Assembly: GCA_009746045.1 (NCBI GenBank)
Contig: RPFO01000594.1
Coordinates: forward strand, 354,501 to 418,500
DNA: 64,000 nucleotides
DNA from: Mesostigma viride
Lineage: Eukaryota; Streptophyta; Mesostigmatophyceae; Mesostigmatales; Mesostigmataceae
Direction: 5' to 3'
Shown: positions 34,427 through 45,660 of the stretch, in pieces
Layout of the letters: each line of letters begins with the position of its first letter
Position numbering within the stretch: the first letter of the stretch is position 1
Notes under the pieces: generated by a model
The model's database searches: none
Told to the model about the DNA's origin: nothing
What the model saw: the letters and a program-made list of their open reading frames with translations, nothing else
Translations under genes and position numbers: made by a program

Positions 34427-34779
34427 AGCTGGTCACGTGCGTAACTTTGTCTATACTGCGTGGCAGCCGTAACCGTTTATACTGGCAAGTGCGTCTTAGA
34501 AAGGCGCATCGAATGCAAGTGGTCTGACCGAATTTGGGGCTCAGACGCAAAAGATCTGAACTCCGCCGTCAGCCATACCGCCGTCAGCCATTTTCGTGGC
34601 ATCAAAATTTTTTTGCTGTGGATGATGTATGCAAGCTGTAACATGATATTTATCAATGTAATAAATGCACTGATTGTGAGTCATGCCCCTGTTGTAATCA
34701 TCTTGCATTGTCGTATTTCTGATGGTCCCTGATAACACCATTTTTTTGTCCCAGAATGGCTGGAGAATTCGCCTGTGCA

Positions 34780-35186
34780 TGTTCTTGATTTTCTTGAGAT
34801 TCTACTCGTTTTTTTGTCCTGAGATTGTCCTGAGATTTTCTTGAGATTCTACTCGTTTTTTTTGTCCTGAGATTGTCCTGAGATTTTGTCCTGAGATTGT
34901 CCTGAGATTGTCCTGAGATTTTGTCCTGAGATTTTCACTACAAAGTCAAAATCGGCTCAAGACCTGAGTTTTTCACCAGAAATCTCAGGACCCGAGGTGT
35001 GCACTTACCAGATTTTGTGAAGACGAAAAAAATCAGGACAAATCAGGACAATCTCAGGAAAAATTAAGAATTATCTCAAGACAATCTCAAGACATTCTCA
35101 AGATATCTCAGGATTTCTCAGGATTTCTCAGGATTCCTAAAAAAAAAACTCAGGACAATCTCAAGAAATCTCAGTGCGAATTTTTT
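34780..35186. repeat. CACTA right subterminal repeats
   Basis: Repeated CCTGAGATTGTCCTGAGATT and its reverse complement (AATCTCAGGACAATCTCAGG), matching the word family of the left end at 23202-23600. Confidence 0.88.
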
Positions 35187-35375
35187 CCGACTTCCTAGTG
35201 TGGGGGTGGGGATGGAACGGAGGGAAGGGAAACGGAGGGAATAGTACTTTTCATCGCATGGATTTTGTCCTGCAGGCGTAGGATATGCGAGCCTGCCGCC
35301 TGGCATGCAGCTCGGGGTATTCGATTCGGGGGGGGGGGCTGATTGCGCAACGCCAAGGCGGAGGTAATCTAGCAA

Positions 35376-35825
35376 TTAATTAATTAATTAATTAATTAAA
35401 CTCGTGCTCCCGTTGGGGAGTCACGGAGCAGCGAAGTGCTTTTAATCCCTGTGTGTACGTGCACAACAGCTAGGAGAAAGGGCAGAGGGCCCCCAGTCTC
35501 CTTCATGCCTAAGGCATGCCACAGCTGCATTCGAGCACGCTAGCTAAACGGACACGCTAACGATCCGGCAATCTGTGGGTGCAATAAGACCCATGTGAGC
35601 ATGGCATAACAGCTAGGGAGCGTGGGCAAGTAATCTGATCATAGCCAGGACGTAGCATGGCTGTACAAGGACTAAGCTAAGAAGGCTATGGCTGGTTGTA
35701 TACCATGCATTAGCGAATAATGCACATGACTAGGTATGTTGGCACAGCTAGGCAAACATTCTAAGCATGGCTGCCATAGCGGCAGTGACTACCAAGGGAT
35801 ACAAGCTAGGGCTATTAGCTAGTCA
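35376..35825 (-). mobile_element. 5'-truncated retroposon copy with 12-bp TSD
   Basis: Flanked by GTAATCTAGCAA at 35364-35375 and 35826-35837. It consists of the (TTAA)n tail, 3' hairpin and 3' UTR of the ORF1-only family, with no ORF1. Compared with the 32.6-kb copy it carries three 4-base self-complementary insertions (ACGT 35457, CTAG 35470, CTAG 35613). Confidence 0.9.
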
Positions 35826-35837
35826 GTAATCTAGCAA

Positions 35838-36795
35838 GCGTTGTGTTTTACGAATCTGACAGTTGACAGATGACGTTCTACACGTTGTAGCCCGTTCTGC
35901 ACGTTGTAGCCCAAAATACCGGCACCACCATGTCTATCACCCGACTGCTAGGTCGAGGCATGATGAGGGTGGAGCAGGGGGGGACTGTTTAGAGGCTGTC
36001 CCCGAAGCCTGTTAGCGCTGCGAGCCGACGAGGAAGGTTGACTACCTACTGGCACCACCAGAGGCAGCACCCTTCTTGCTAGACACCGCACGAGACTCTG
36101 CTCCCAAGGTGTACACCGGGCTGAACACCGTCAAAGAATGCTGCAATTTTAAGGAGCCATCCTGAGCAGACGCATCTTATAATGCGCTTACCTGATGTCT
36201 GTTGCGCGGTGCGCCCTCGCCGCCTGGACGCCAGTTAGTCTCCATGCTTTGCTGCAGACTAAGTCTCAAAGGCATTATTGTGAATACAACGTATGAATAA
36301 GCCTTGTAAACCTACGTTGGTATGTGAATATAAATATACCACGTAGGCTATGCAGATAGGACTGCTAGTCGAGTCACATATGTTTCCCTAGATAGGTATA
36401 CGTTGGTATACTTTGGGTACTGGGGTACGTGACAGATGTCAGTACCCAGTATTCGTAGTGTCCTACCATTGGACGGTACTAGAGTATCCTATAGATAGGG
36501 AACGTACTAGACTGCTACCTGTAATCGTGCGGCCTCGGGCCAACGGTCTGCACCCAACGGTCACTGACGGCGCAGCCAGTGAGAGGAACGTTGATAAAGG
36601 GTAAACCTATTTTCTAATGAGCAAGCAATTCATTGCCAACCATATTCTGTGCTCTCAAGCAAGCAACTTTACCGCGTTCGTGCATTATCATTCCTAACTA
36701 CGCCTGGGCTGTTCCACACCGCGCTCCTCGCCTTCAATTGTGCCGGCGTGTAGTCCTCGTCGAGGCTGAAGGGCCGGGTGGTCAGTGAGCAGGCG
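35838..36795. other. No gene recognised
   Basis: About 950 bases with no coding or element signal. Short local repeats occur (ACGTTGTAGCCC twice near 35885; TACGTTGGTAT near 36312 and 36400). Confidence 0.45.
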
Positions 36796-36909
36796 ACGTG
36801 CTCCCAGCAAGAGGCGTTTATCGTGCATGGATGCCATGGTCACGACGACCAATTAAGCCCATAGGGCCAGGCAGCCGAATGGCTCGTTCAATGACAACAC
36901 GGTTCTGGA

Positions 36910-37797
36910 TCACACCCAGAAACGCTGGGCCGCGCAGCTCCTCGGCCGCAAGTGAGTTTGCTGTCTCATTTGCATGCTTTTGCATTCACGCCTGTCTGGA
37001 AGCTCTTGATTACAATACTGTGTTGGCGTTACAATTGCACTGCTGCATTCTGGGTGACCGCAGCGCTCGGTATAGCGGCAGACTTGGCCGCCTGTTGAAC
37101 AATGGCGGTCAAGTTCTTGCCGATGACGTCGGCGAACGTGGTAGTTTTGGCGGGGGCTGCCAGGGCTTTCTTCAGCTCCAGCAGTGATGCCGTCGTAGCT
37201 GCAGACGCCTCCGCCAATTAAGGCCTTGATGTCGCCCTGCACGTACAGACGTAAGAGACTGTGTGAGGCTCTGCATGCAGCACGGTAGCATCGTCCGCGG
37301 GGGCGCGCGCCGGGCGCGCTGGCCTGCATGGCGATGGCCGGCGCCGGCAGCTCGACGAGTTCATGCAGGGCAGCACGAATTAGAAGACAGGCAAGTCGGC
37401 AATCTTCAGGCGCCCACTTAGGCCATTCATCCGAAGCAGCCTGAGCCATAACCCGGCCGCTGCGAGGGTTGCGAATCGGGGCGCCGTGTTGGTCGCGGAG
37501 CTTCATGCAGCACGCTTAGCACAGCGGCGTCGCTGAAGGCGAGCAATTAAGACTGTCAGCGATGTCGTCCAGGCTCAAACGCTGGCCTGGCGTGTAGAAG
37601 GAGGCAGAAATGGCATACGGCAAGGAGGATTCAACCGCCATTGGGGCTGCTTCCGAAGTATTGGGTCGCTTGTTAGCGACGTTCTCGGCGGCGACAATGT
37701 CGTTGGCGATTTTGTTTTCGGCATGTTTGGCATCAAGAGATTCGGCTGCAGGGGCTGAAGACGATGCGGGAGCCTCCATAGCTGCGTTCAATAGCAC
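36910..37797 (-). pseudogene. Unidentified broken ORF
   Basis: Three minus-strand frames appear to be one protein. The first (from 37797) reads MEAPASSSAPAAESLDAKHA and later PGQRLSLDDIADSL. The second contains DEWPKWAPEDCRLACLLIRA and LHELVELPAPAIAMQ. The third contains EASAATTASLLELKKALAAP and FADVIGKNLTAIVQQAAKSA. The breaks coincide with CAATTAAG at 37544 and 37214; deleting four bases there joins the flanking frames at 37214 cleanly. I recognise no domain. It could be a gag-like or ORF1-like protein of another element. Confidence 0.5.
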
Positions 37798-37799
37798 CT

Positions 37800-38464
37800 A
37801 GACGATGGCATGCAGGGGGCGCAGGCGCACTGATCGATCACGTGCGTGCATGGTGCCGCCATAATAATGTGCAGAAAAATAGCGAGATCTGCTGGGCAGG
37901 CCTATGTCGGTAGCTTGCAAAATCCTGGTGGGCGATGACTGCCGGAAATTAAATCAACGTGTTCGTCATCAAAAGGCGAGTCTGTTGCAATTATAACCCG
38001 ACCAAACTTCATGCCCGGAGTCAAAAGTTATGAGCATTCTCGGCATCCATAGCTCGACACACCGTAACCTTGGACTGCCATATGCATTGTTGGACTGTAG
38101 TCTAGGTCTAATCGCTAGATGAGGTATAGTTGGACAGGTAGAGGAAGAGACGGAGGTACAGGACCTCGTGCAGTTACAATTAATTAATGGGTTAATTAAT
38201 TAGGAAGATACTCCGTTGGGAGTACATGTAGCACATACATATCCCTGAGAAGGGGCACATTCTGCTGCAGGGCTACTTCCTGCAAGGGTAGGATGTAAAC
38301 TACACCTGCTCTGGGTGCACAGAGTGCACCTGCACCACTACTATGTATTCCAGCAGCGAAGGTGCAGACATAGGGTGGAAGATCATCATGGCTATACAAA
38401 AAAGGCTAGGGCATGGCTTCTCATCAGAAAGTGACTCTCTGCTTCTAAATTAAGGCAGAGCTTT
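37800..38464. other. No gene recognised
   Basis: Intergenic stretch with TTAATTAATGGGTTAATTAA near 38176-38200, which may be another retroposon tail, but no hairpin is adjacent. Confidence 0.4.
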
Positions 38465-38476
38465 GCTAAATTCTTA

Positions 38477-39070
38477 ATGCATAATCCTATTAATTAATTA
38501 AACTCGTGCTCCGCGTTGGGGAGTCACGGAGCACCGAGGTGCTTTTAATCCCTGCATGTGCACAACAGGAAGAAAGGGCAGAGACCCCCTTTCTCCTTCA
38601 TGCCAGAGGCATGCCACAGCGGCAATTGGACACGCCATAGACGATCCGGCAAGTGCTGCACGGTTGCAATAAGACCCATGTGAGCGTATCATGGCTCGAG
38701 CTACCATGGTCCGGATTCTCCCGATTTCTGGCCTGCGCTGGTTGTCTCCTTGATATCATCAGTAACAAGTAGGGTGGGCAAGTAAACTGATGATCATAGC
38801 CAGGACGTAGCATGGCTGTACAAGGGCTAAGCTGAGGCTATGGCTGGTTGTGTATCCAGTGTGTTATAGCGGTGCACGTGACTAGGTATGGTGGCACAGC
38901 TCGGCAAACATTCTAGGCATGGCTGCCATGGCAGCAGGGACTACCAATGGATACAATTGGCTAGGGCTGTTCAAGCTATTCTAGCCCGCAGGGGGCGTCC
39001 ACATCTTAATTGTGGTTAATCATCAGGTCCCCGCATCATCCACGGGGAGTCCCATGATAGGCATAGCGTG
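38477..39070 (-). mobile_element. 5'-truncated retroposon copy with 12-bp TSD
   Basis: Flanked by GCTAAATTCTTA at 38465-38476 and 39071-39082. It has the TTAATTAA tail, 3' hairpin, 3' UTR and the last codons of ORF1 (the LMINHKMW region near 39000-39040). It carries an AATT insertion at 39008-39011 that three other copies lack, and a 61-base block (38693-38753) found inverted at 40860-40920. Confidence 0.88.
38693..38753 (-). repeat. 61-base segment shared with 40860-40920
   Basis: It starts GGCTCGAGCTACCATGGTCC and is an exact reverse complement of 40860-40920. Other retroposon copies lack it at this point, so it was inserted here or captured. Confidence 0.88.
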
Positions 39071-39082
39071 GCTAAATTCTTA

Positions 39083-41270
39083 TTGTCTATTTACCCAGAG
39101 GCCTCGATTGAGGCCATTTGGCTCAATTGAGGCCTTTTTCACCAAGGTCACCTGGGGACGGTAATTTTGGCGGGAAGGACCGGTCCTATGGGTCGTCCGG
39201 CCCCGGCTGCAGTGGCGCGAATCTGGTATATGTGCTGAGCGTCCTGACCCGTTGGGGTCGACAGGGGTCGACGGTTACTGAAAGATATGTGAGGTGGAAA
39301 AGTACCTATTTTGGCCACTTTTGTGCAACCGGACGACGAATTTTCACGAATGCACGACCATTGCAGCCTCGAGTAAAATAGACCGTATGGCCACGTTCGT
39401 GCATCAATTCGACCAGTATTAAGGAGCGTGTTGGGTAGATAAATTATCAAGGAGATAATTTATCCGTGAAGCTAGCCTGATCGCTAAATGGGTCAAAAGT
39501 CGATTTCTAAATTCGTGGGGTCGTTATTTGTGTGCTGAATGCCAGGTTAGTGAAATTCAGATGCCCGGCGTAATTGCCGTTGATTTGTTTAGTTTGCATG
39601 CGCCTGCCAGCAGGCCGGTGCTTCGATATGCTGGGAAGAGACTAGCGGAATGGCGGGGGGGGGGATGTTGGGGCAGCCGTGACCAAAGGGGCACTGGCTA
39701 GCTATTTTCGAGCCTTTTGGCGTGGATCCGTAGGTAGAGGAAGGGGTGTTTTTAGCTAGGAAAAACTGGGATGCGGACAATAAACGCGCGCGCGCCCCCA
39801 GCTATGGGAGCGCCATTATGCGAACAGTGCTGGTGAGGCCGCTGCAGCCGCTTTCATACGTCAATGGACGATGCATGGAGCGTCTGTCCGGCCAGATTTG
39901 CGGGCTGCATCGCTTCCGGACAACTTGAAAACGCCGAGCTTGAACAGCTTTCCTAATGCAGCCACGTTCAGCGCCAGCGCATATGCGTGCCTAGTGATCC
40001 CGGGTGTGAGGGGTGTGAAAGGTAAGTGCGTCCTGGTGGTAGAAAGGTAATGGCATCGATTTGCTTGTGATATCGTCAGTTTTTAGCTGCCTATCGGCGC
40101 CTAGTGCCGATGTGACGTAAGGCATGTTATAGTACTTCGTGCAGTGCTCTGCGGCTGGCCCCCGCCGTGTATAGACGTGTTTGCTTTCCATAAGAAGCAT
40201 GGCAGTTCCTGCCATGCTGGCCATAATTCTCAGGCAACCCTTGCAAAGCCCAAAATCAAGCTAAGAGGTCTAGTAGGCTGTGCAAATGTTGTCCAGTCAT
40301 GCTTGTATATCTTGCCATGTGCTGTTCATCTGCTGCCGCGGCAGCAAACCCCTGTAATAATGTACCGTAACAACCTAGATATTGGGGCTATGTGAGTGAA
40401 GCTACGCGCTTGGAAGGTCACACCTATCATTATAATGCATGATCCTTGTGCGTGTTTGTAATAGAGGCTTTGGATTCGTCATGGTTACGTGCAATACCCA
40501 TGGCAGGCTATTGCTGCCTGCAGTGCTGCGCGACAGCCCCGGTCGTGCAAGTGTGTGTGAGGGGTCCCTTGGGGAGCATGCCATGTCATGCCATGCTTAC
40601 CGTGTCGTGGGGGAACCTCGTAAGGTCCAAAAGACACGTTACATGCAGATGGAACTGAGTACTGGCGCCTTTTGGTCGCTTGTATCTATGGTCATGTTGT
40701 GTTGATGGTGCCGTCGCAGCGACACCCTGTTTTATTAAATCATAATTAAATACGTATTAGGGCTATGTGACTGATGTTAAGTGCTGGGAACCCCAACAAA
40801 ACAATCATAATAATGCATGGCCTTCACTCATATTTGGAATAAAGTTTGTTGGCTCATTGTCAAGGAGACAACCAGCGCAGGCCAGAAATCGGGAGAATCC
40901 GGACCATGGTAGCTCGAGCCTGCCGTTATCTTGTCCGCGTGTGCGAGTCGTTCAGGATGATGAAGATGAATGGTGATGGAAATGTGTATCCTTGTGCATT
41001 GAAATTATGGCTGGCTTACGTGTATAGAGCGACTAGATGACCTAGACAGTGGGGCCGGAAACAGCATGCTTGATCATCAGGGCGTGTGTCTCGAGCCTAA
41101 CTGGCAGGGAGTGTCTAGTGGTGAGCACCATTGCTGCGATCGCTCTCCCACCATTTACGAGGAAATACCCGCAAATGGAAAACCACTGAAAAGGTCTAGC
41201 TCATTGTAATTACATGCAACACCCAATTTATAAAAGGCCTCAATTGAGGCCTTTTTCTAGGTAGTAGATA
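39083..41270. other. No gene recognised; palindrome-bounded region
   Basis: No coding signal. Perfect or near-perfect GGCCTCAATTGAGGCC palindromes lie at 39099-39135 (two in tandem, one imperfect) and at 41232-41255. The last is a 24-base palindrome followed by T5. They may mark the ends of an unknown element. Confidence 0.45.
40860..40920 (+). repeat. 61-base segment shared with 38693-38753
   Basis: Starts TCAAGGAGACAACCAGCGC. Exact inverted partner of the block inside the retroposon at 38477-39070. Confidence 0.88.
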
Positions 41271-41277
41271 GACATTA

Positions 41278-41732
41278 CACCCTCCGCATTGGTAGTTTTA
41301 CTAAATAATTATGAGGCTGGGCGCCGGCCAGCTGCAAACGATAAATAAAACAAAAGAATTTTAATTAACTAATTCCCGAGTGTACTGACCTGTAGTTTTT
41401 GAAGCTACCAAACAAATAAAGAAAGTGTAAATAAATAATTTGACTGCCAATAGCGCTTCTTTTGCGGTAAAAAACAAAGAAATATTAAATCTCTGGCTGA
41501 AAAATGTGCTTTTAGTAGCCGTAAGAGCAGTGCATCCGGCTGGGTTATACAAAACAAACAAAGAATTATTAAATTTCGCAGCCGGTTTAACGGTTGTTCG
41601 GTAACCAAACAAACAAACTAATAATTAATTAATTGGGCGGACACAGTAACACTTTCAACCAATAAAACGCTAATGTCTAATTCCGAAGGGCCTTTTGGCT
41701 GAACTGAATTAAAACTACCAATGCGGGGGGTT
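41278..41732. mobile_element. MITE with about 25-base TIRs
   Basis: The left end CACCCTCCGCATTGGTAG and right end CTACCAATGCGGGGGG are inverted repeats; the left is preceded by TA. The interior is AT-rich (about 450 bases). A 47-base derivative with the same ends lies at 25161-25207. The right-hand flank is too worn to confirm the TA duplication. Confidence 0.75.
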
Positions 41733-41839
41733 TAAGGCGTCATCCATGGGGGGGGCATTATGGGCGCACATATGCGCTTGGGCCACGTGCATGCTAGGCT
41801 AAGCCTGACTATGTAATCTACACTACTGCTTTATTCCCT

Positions 41840-42885
41840 AGTTATAGACTGGTTTGCTGGGCCGGGTACGTGGCAGGGGGTGCCTGCCAGGGCTTGTGGT
41901 CGACGTGGATGACGTCCCCCCTCCAGTATACCGGTTTCCCCCTAGTTGCGCTCTGCCGGAGCTGGAGGTAGGTCGGCCATAGCTCCTGTCGCCGCTGTTG
42001 CTGGGCCAGGCCGGGTCAAGTCGTCGTTCAGCGTGTAGGAAGTCCCCGAGAGCTTCTTCCGGCATTTAATTAAGAAACGACAGCTTATCCGCCATGTACT
42101 GTATAGGTGAGGAGCAGGGGAGCCGGGCCAGCCTTATATACCCCGCGCGCGGAGAAGGCGGACAGCCGACATCCGCAGCTCACCAGTGAGTAGCATGCGG
42201 GCAAGAATGTCGCGCTTTAACGCCATGAGAAGAGTCGCCGAGGTCTCACCTGCCGGCTGGTCGAAGTACACTTGACGATGACATTGTGGCTGCGCTGGGT
42301 GATTTCGGCCTCCTCGCGGAGGTCGAGGGCTTGTTGCTTGAGCTGACAGCTCAAGTGCCGCGATGGTGGAGGTGGTGGTGGTGCATGGTGTGGTGCTTAA
42401 TAAGCAGGTCCGGTCCGCCCAGGCCGGTCTGCCGGTCTGGGGGGAAGGACTGAGCATCGCTGGCCCGGGGCCAGCAGATGCTGGCTGGGCGGCGATGTCC
42501 TTCACCGCCGGGGCGGTGTCAGAGGCCTGCATGCGGTGTTTTGCAGGCACTCAATGGAGATGGCGTTGTCGTGGAGGCGTTCAGTGTCGATGTCAAGGAG
42601 CTGGGCTTTGATGTCGGTACACGTGGTGGAGGTGGAGGCGGCAGCTATAGTGGAGGTGGAGGCAAGAAGGGTGGAGGTGGAGGTGACGGTGGTGGAAAGG
42701 TGAGGGAGCTCAGCAGCCAGCGTGCTGCCCTGCATTGCAGCCACATCTGCAGCAATCAAGGGGATCGAGTCACGTGCTGCTGGAGGGCCGGGCTTCCGTA
42801 AGGTTGGAGCGGAGTGTGGGTGCGGAGATGGATCGAGGGAGCTCAGATACAAGCAGCTGTGTACAATGCAGTGCAGGATAATCAA
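41840..42885 (-). pseudogene. Retroposon ORF1, diverged subfamily
   Basis: The minus-strand translation reads PGPPAARDSIPLIAADVAAM, STLAAELPHLSTTVTSTSTL, then HRQVYFDQPAGETSATLLMA and finally a frameshifted DDLTRPG-type C-terminus near 42030. Its 3' flank (AGGGAATAAAGCAGTAGTGT) matches that of the copy at 2440-2700. A TTTAATTAAG at 42065-42073 adds four bases relative to related copies. Dead. Confidence 0.7.
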
Positions 42886-42889
42886 TTAA

Positions 42890-43830
42890 TGCCGAATCGA
42901 CATTCTAACCTAACTTGACATGAGCAAATGTGCCCTAGGCCCCTAGCATAGTTGACAGTCTCTTTATAGTTGTCACTTGCAGTCTTGCACCGAAAGCTTT
43001 ATTAATGCCATGAAAAGCACTAATATTTCAGCTGGCCCTAGCTCCCAGCCTACTAGCTCCCCAATGTCCCCATCTAGTTGCACTCCACTTTCTTGACCCC
43101 TTACCCGGCCTCCCCCTAGCTGCTGCCCAGCCACCCCCCGCCTCCGCACCAAGCCCTAATCCCGCCCTCCCCCCACTGGCACTATACGTACCCAACCGCC
43201 TCCGGCCCCCTCCGTGCCAAAGGTTCCCTTCCTGCCCTCCCCCAGCTGCCCAGCCGCCAACCCCCGGGCTTCCGCGTGTCAAACCCTTCCAGCCCATCTC
43301 AGCACCCTACCCCTTCATCAGACGCGCTTGTTGGTGTCATCCGCTCAACCCCTAGATTACTCAGATATGGTCGGATATGCAGGATAAGCAGCGTTGCATG
43401 GACGGATCGACATTAATTGTAAAAGACTACGACCCCGGCCAACTGTAGGTCCTAGGAAATATAAAAAAGATGGTATAGTAGGCATATAGTTTGCGTGCAA
43501 GATTTAAGCTCGAGGCCCTACTTGCGGCGCCCATATTTTAGACTAGCTGTGGACATGCATGATGTACATATTGACGTCTTGGGGACGCGCCCACCGTGGG
43601 GGTATAGTATATCTTTATTGGGCGGGAATTCATGAGTGCTCATGCACTGCTCCGCGGACGTCCCCCGGCCAACGGGCCGGGGACACGAGACTCAGTTAAT
43701 TAATTAATAGTTGTCTGGCATTGTCAATTAGCATAGTAGCCAGCCATCATGCCTCGCTGATAACAATCTGCGCCTCTTGCTTCTGCTGCAGGTTGACGGT
43801 CATCGCGATGATGATGATCTGATTCAGTTC
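42890..43830. other. No gene recognised
   Basis: Contains a C-rich run (CTAGCTGCTGCCCAGCCACC near 43110) and TTAATTAATTAATAG near 43696, possibly another retroposon tail. No coding signal. Confidence 0.4.
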
Positions 43831-43834
43831 AGTT

Positions 43835-44813
43835 ATGATAGTCAGCCGCGACCAGACGCCCACCTACATCCGCCACAAGACCAGCCCCGGCCCGGAGAAG
43901 CCCCAAGTGTCGGTATGTACTGGCGGGGCGCGCGCTTCCCCTAGAAGCCAGGTGGGACGTACGTCAACCTCCATTGCCGACGAGCTCAAGGACCAGCTCC
44001 TTACCCTCATGGGCCTGGTAGGTGAGGTAGAACTGCGTGGGTGCCACCACCTTCCCCACTGATGCACTCACGGGTCAAGGCGGCTCCCCCACTGCAGTCC
44101 TGCTCACCTTCCACTCCCCTGAGGACAAGCAGCGGTTCCTTTCTCGTCGCAAGCGGTTGCACGACCACACGCACCTGGACGCTGGACAACGACCTGAGCC
44201 CCGCTCGATCAGCAGCAGCAACGACGCGACCTGTGGCCGGAATACCTCCGCCACAAGCAGGACCCAAAGAAGCCCAAGGTGTAATGGGAGGGGCGAGGAC
44301 CTGATGATCAACCACAAGATGTGGACGACGGCCGGGCCCTGCGAGCTAGAATAGCCTAGCTTGCATTCATTGGTCATAGTCATGCACTGCCGCCATGGCA
44401 TGCAGCCATGCCTAGAATGTTTGCCTAGCTGTGCCACCATATACCTATAGTCACACGCGCGTGGCACCGCTAACACACGGTACCTACACAACCATGCACT
44501 GAGCCATAGCCCTAGCTTAGCCCTTGATCAGCTGATGATGCTGCGCCCGGCCTGGAGCTATGATCAGATTACTTCAATGCCCATGCTCGTTGCTCACTAT
44601 GATATGCTCACATGGGTATTATTGCACCCACAGAACTTGCACCGGATTGTCTATCGTGTCCGATTGCAGCTGTGGAATGCCTCTGGCATGAAGGAGAAAT
44701 TAAGGGTTGTCTCTGCCCTTTCTTCCTGTTGTGCACATACAAGGATTAAAAGCACTTCGGTGCATGCTCCGTGACTCCCCAACGGGTGCACGAGTTTTTA
44801 ATTAATGGAGGTG
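43835..44813 (+). pseudogene. Retroposon copy, ORF1 C-terminal half to tail
   Basis: Plus strand. A first fragment (YIRHKTSPGPEKPQV) is followed by TSTSIADELKDQLLTLMGLV, LRGCHHLPH, LLTFHSPEDKQRFLSRRKRL and LMINHKMW, then the 3' UTR, the hairpin (44775-44800) and a short TTTTTAATTAAT tail. Two partial CTDs in a row show that one copy landed next to another. A CATG at 44399-44402 is absent from the copy at 54 kb. The LTFHSPEDKQ frame here lacks the GGCC that breaks the copy at 33 kb. Confidence 0.8.
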
Positions 44814-44814
44814 G

Positions 44815-45660
44815 TGGCCGGTGGTGCATGGTGGATCGGAGAGGAGGGGAAGCTTGGCAGCCAGCGTGCCGCCCATGGCCGCCACATCTGCGCGCGGTGC
44901 CCAAGAAGGGGTGTCACGAGCTGCACGAGGGCCTGGTTGTTGATGGAGCGGATTTCGGAGGTGGAATTCATGGAAGTGGGGCCGGCCCAGATCTCGGCGA
45001 CAGAGCGCCCGAAGGAGCAGAGGGCGATGAGCTGAAGGCGGGGGCAAGGGAAGCTGGTCAGATCCGGCGTGTAAGCACCGACCGAGCGGCCAGGCGGAAT
45101 GAGGCGACCGTGGACGTTAAGGACGTGCTGGCACAGGGCAAGAAGCGAGGCACCTGCACGACCCGTAGAACGGCATGCAGGGCGTGCATAAAGTGGGTGG
45201 GAGCGGCTTGGGCAGCTTGTCCACCTTGTGGCTGAGGTGACGTCAAAGTCGACTTCATTCCAGGCTGCTCGATATTTGGCTCGGCATGCAGGGGGCGGTT
45301 CCTCAGGGCGGCTGCGTTTAGGCTCGAAGACGATGCAGATGGCGAGGCACTTGAGCCCGGTATAGGGGGCTAGCTGGGCAGCCACCAGTGCGCGGCTAGT
45401 GTCACCACTGCATTCCGGGCCTGCGGGCGAAGAAGCTGCAGCCGGAGGACTCAGGTGCAGACACATCAGTTTTCAGGGCTCAGCGCAGCCGCGTACGTTG
45501 CGTAGAGGAGGCTGCGCCTTGCTCGTCATATATTGCGTAATAACTTCGAAAAATTGTATCAGTGTGTGCGTCTTAGAAAGACGAAGCGATTGCGCGATAT
45601 TCGCGGCCGACTTTGGTGCCCAAAGTTATGAGCGCCGCCGTCAGCCATGGCTACCTCGTG
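44815..45660 (-). pseudogene. Retroposon copy, 5' end and ORF1 N-terminal half
   Basis: Minus strand. The 5' leader shares CTTTCTAAGACGCAC and GGCTGACGGCGG with the leader of the full-length copy at 34.5 kb. The ORF (from 45466, MCLHLSPPAAASSPAGPECS) resembles the 42.5-kb copy near its end (ARDTPSWAPRADVAAMGGTL). It stops where the plus-strand copy's tail begins at 44813. Confidence 0.65.

Larger units (their letters stand above)
32609..34611 (-). mobile_element. Full-length ORF1-only non-LTR retroposon (2.0 kb)
   Basis: The element is flanked by a perfect 12-base duplication TTTGCTGTGGAT (32597-32608 and 34612-34623). On the minus strand it has a 5' leader of about 185 bases, one ORF, a 3' UTR of about 400 bases, a terminal hairpin (GACTCCCCAACGGGAG) and a (TTAA)n tail. 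There is no endonuclease or RT ORF, and only about 400 bases separate the ORF from the tail. This is the architecture of a half-LINE, like mammalian HAL1, and it must borrow an RT. It inserted into the CACTA element. At least seven other copies or fragments of the family lie in the window. Confidence 0.9.
23188..35200 (-). mobile_element. Complete CACTA (En/Spm) DNA transposon, 12.0 kb
   Basis: The ends are perfect 14-base inverted repeats CACTAGGAAGTCGG (23188-23201 and 35187-35200). Each is followed inward by about 400 bases of degenerate CTGAGATTT / CCTGAGATTGT subterminal repeats, as in En/Spm. Two divergent spliced genes lie between: a TNP2-like transposase on the minus strand and an accessory gene on the plus strand. 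I see no clear 3-bp target duplication (GTG on the left, TGG on the right); only TG is shared. A 2-kb retroposon has inserted between the accessory gene and the right end. Confidence 0.92.

Noticed and set aside
23185..35203. 3-bp target duplication of the CACTA element
   Set aside because: Flanks are GTG and TGG; only TG is shared, so I do not claim a 3-bp TSD.
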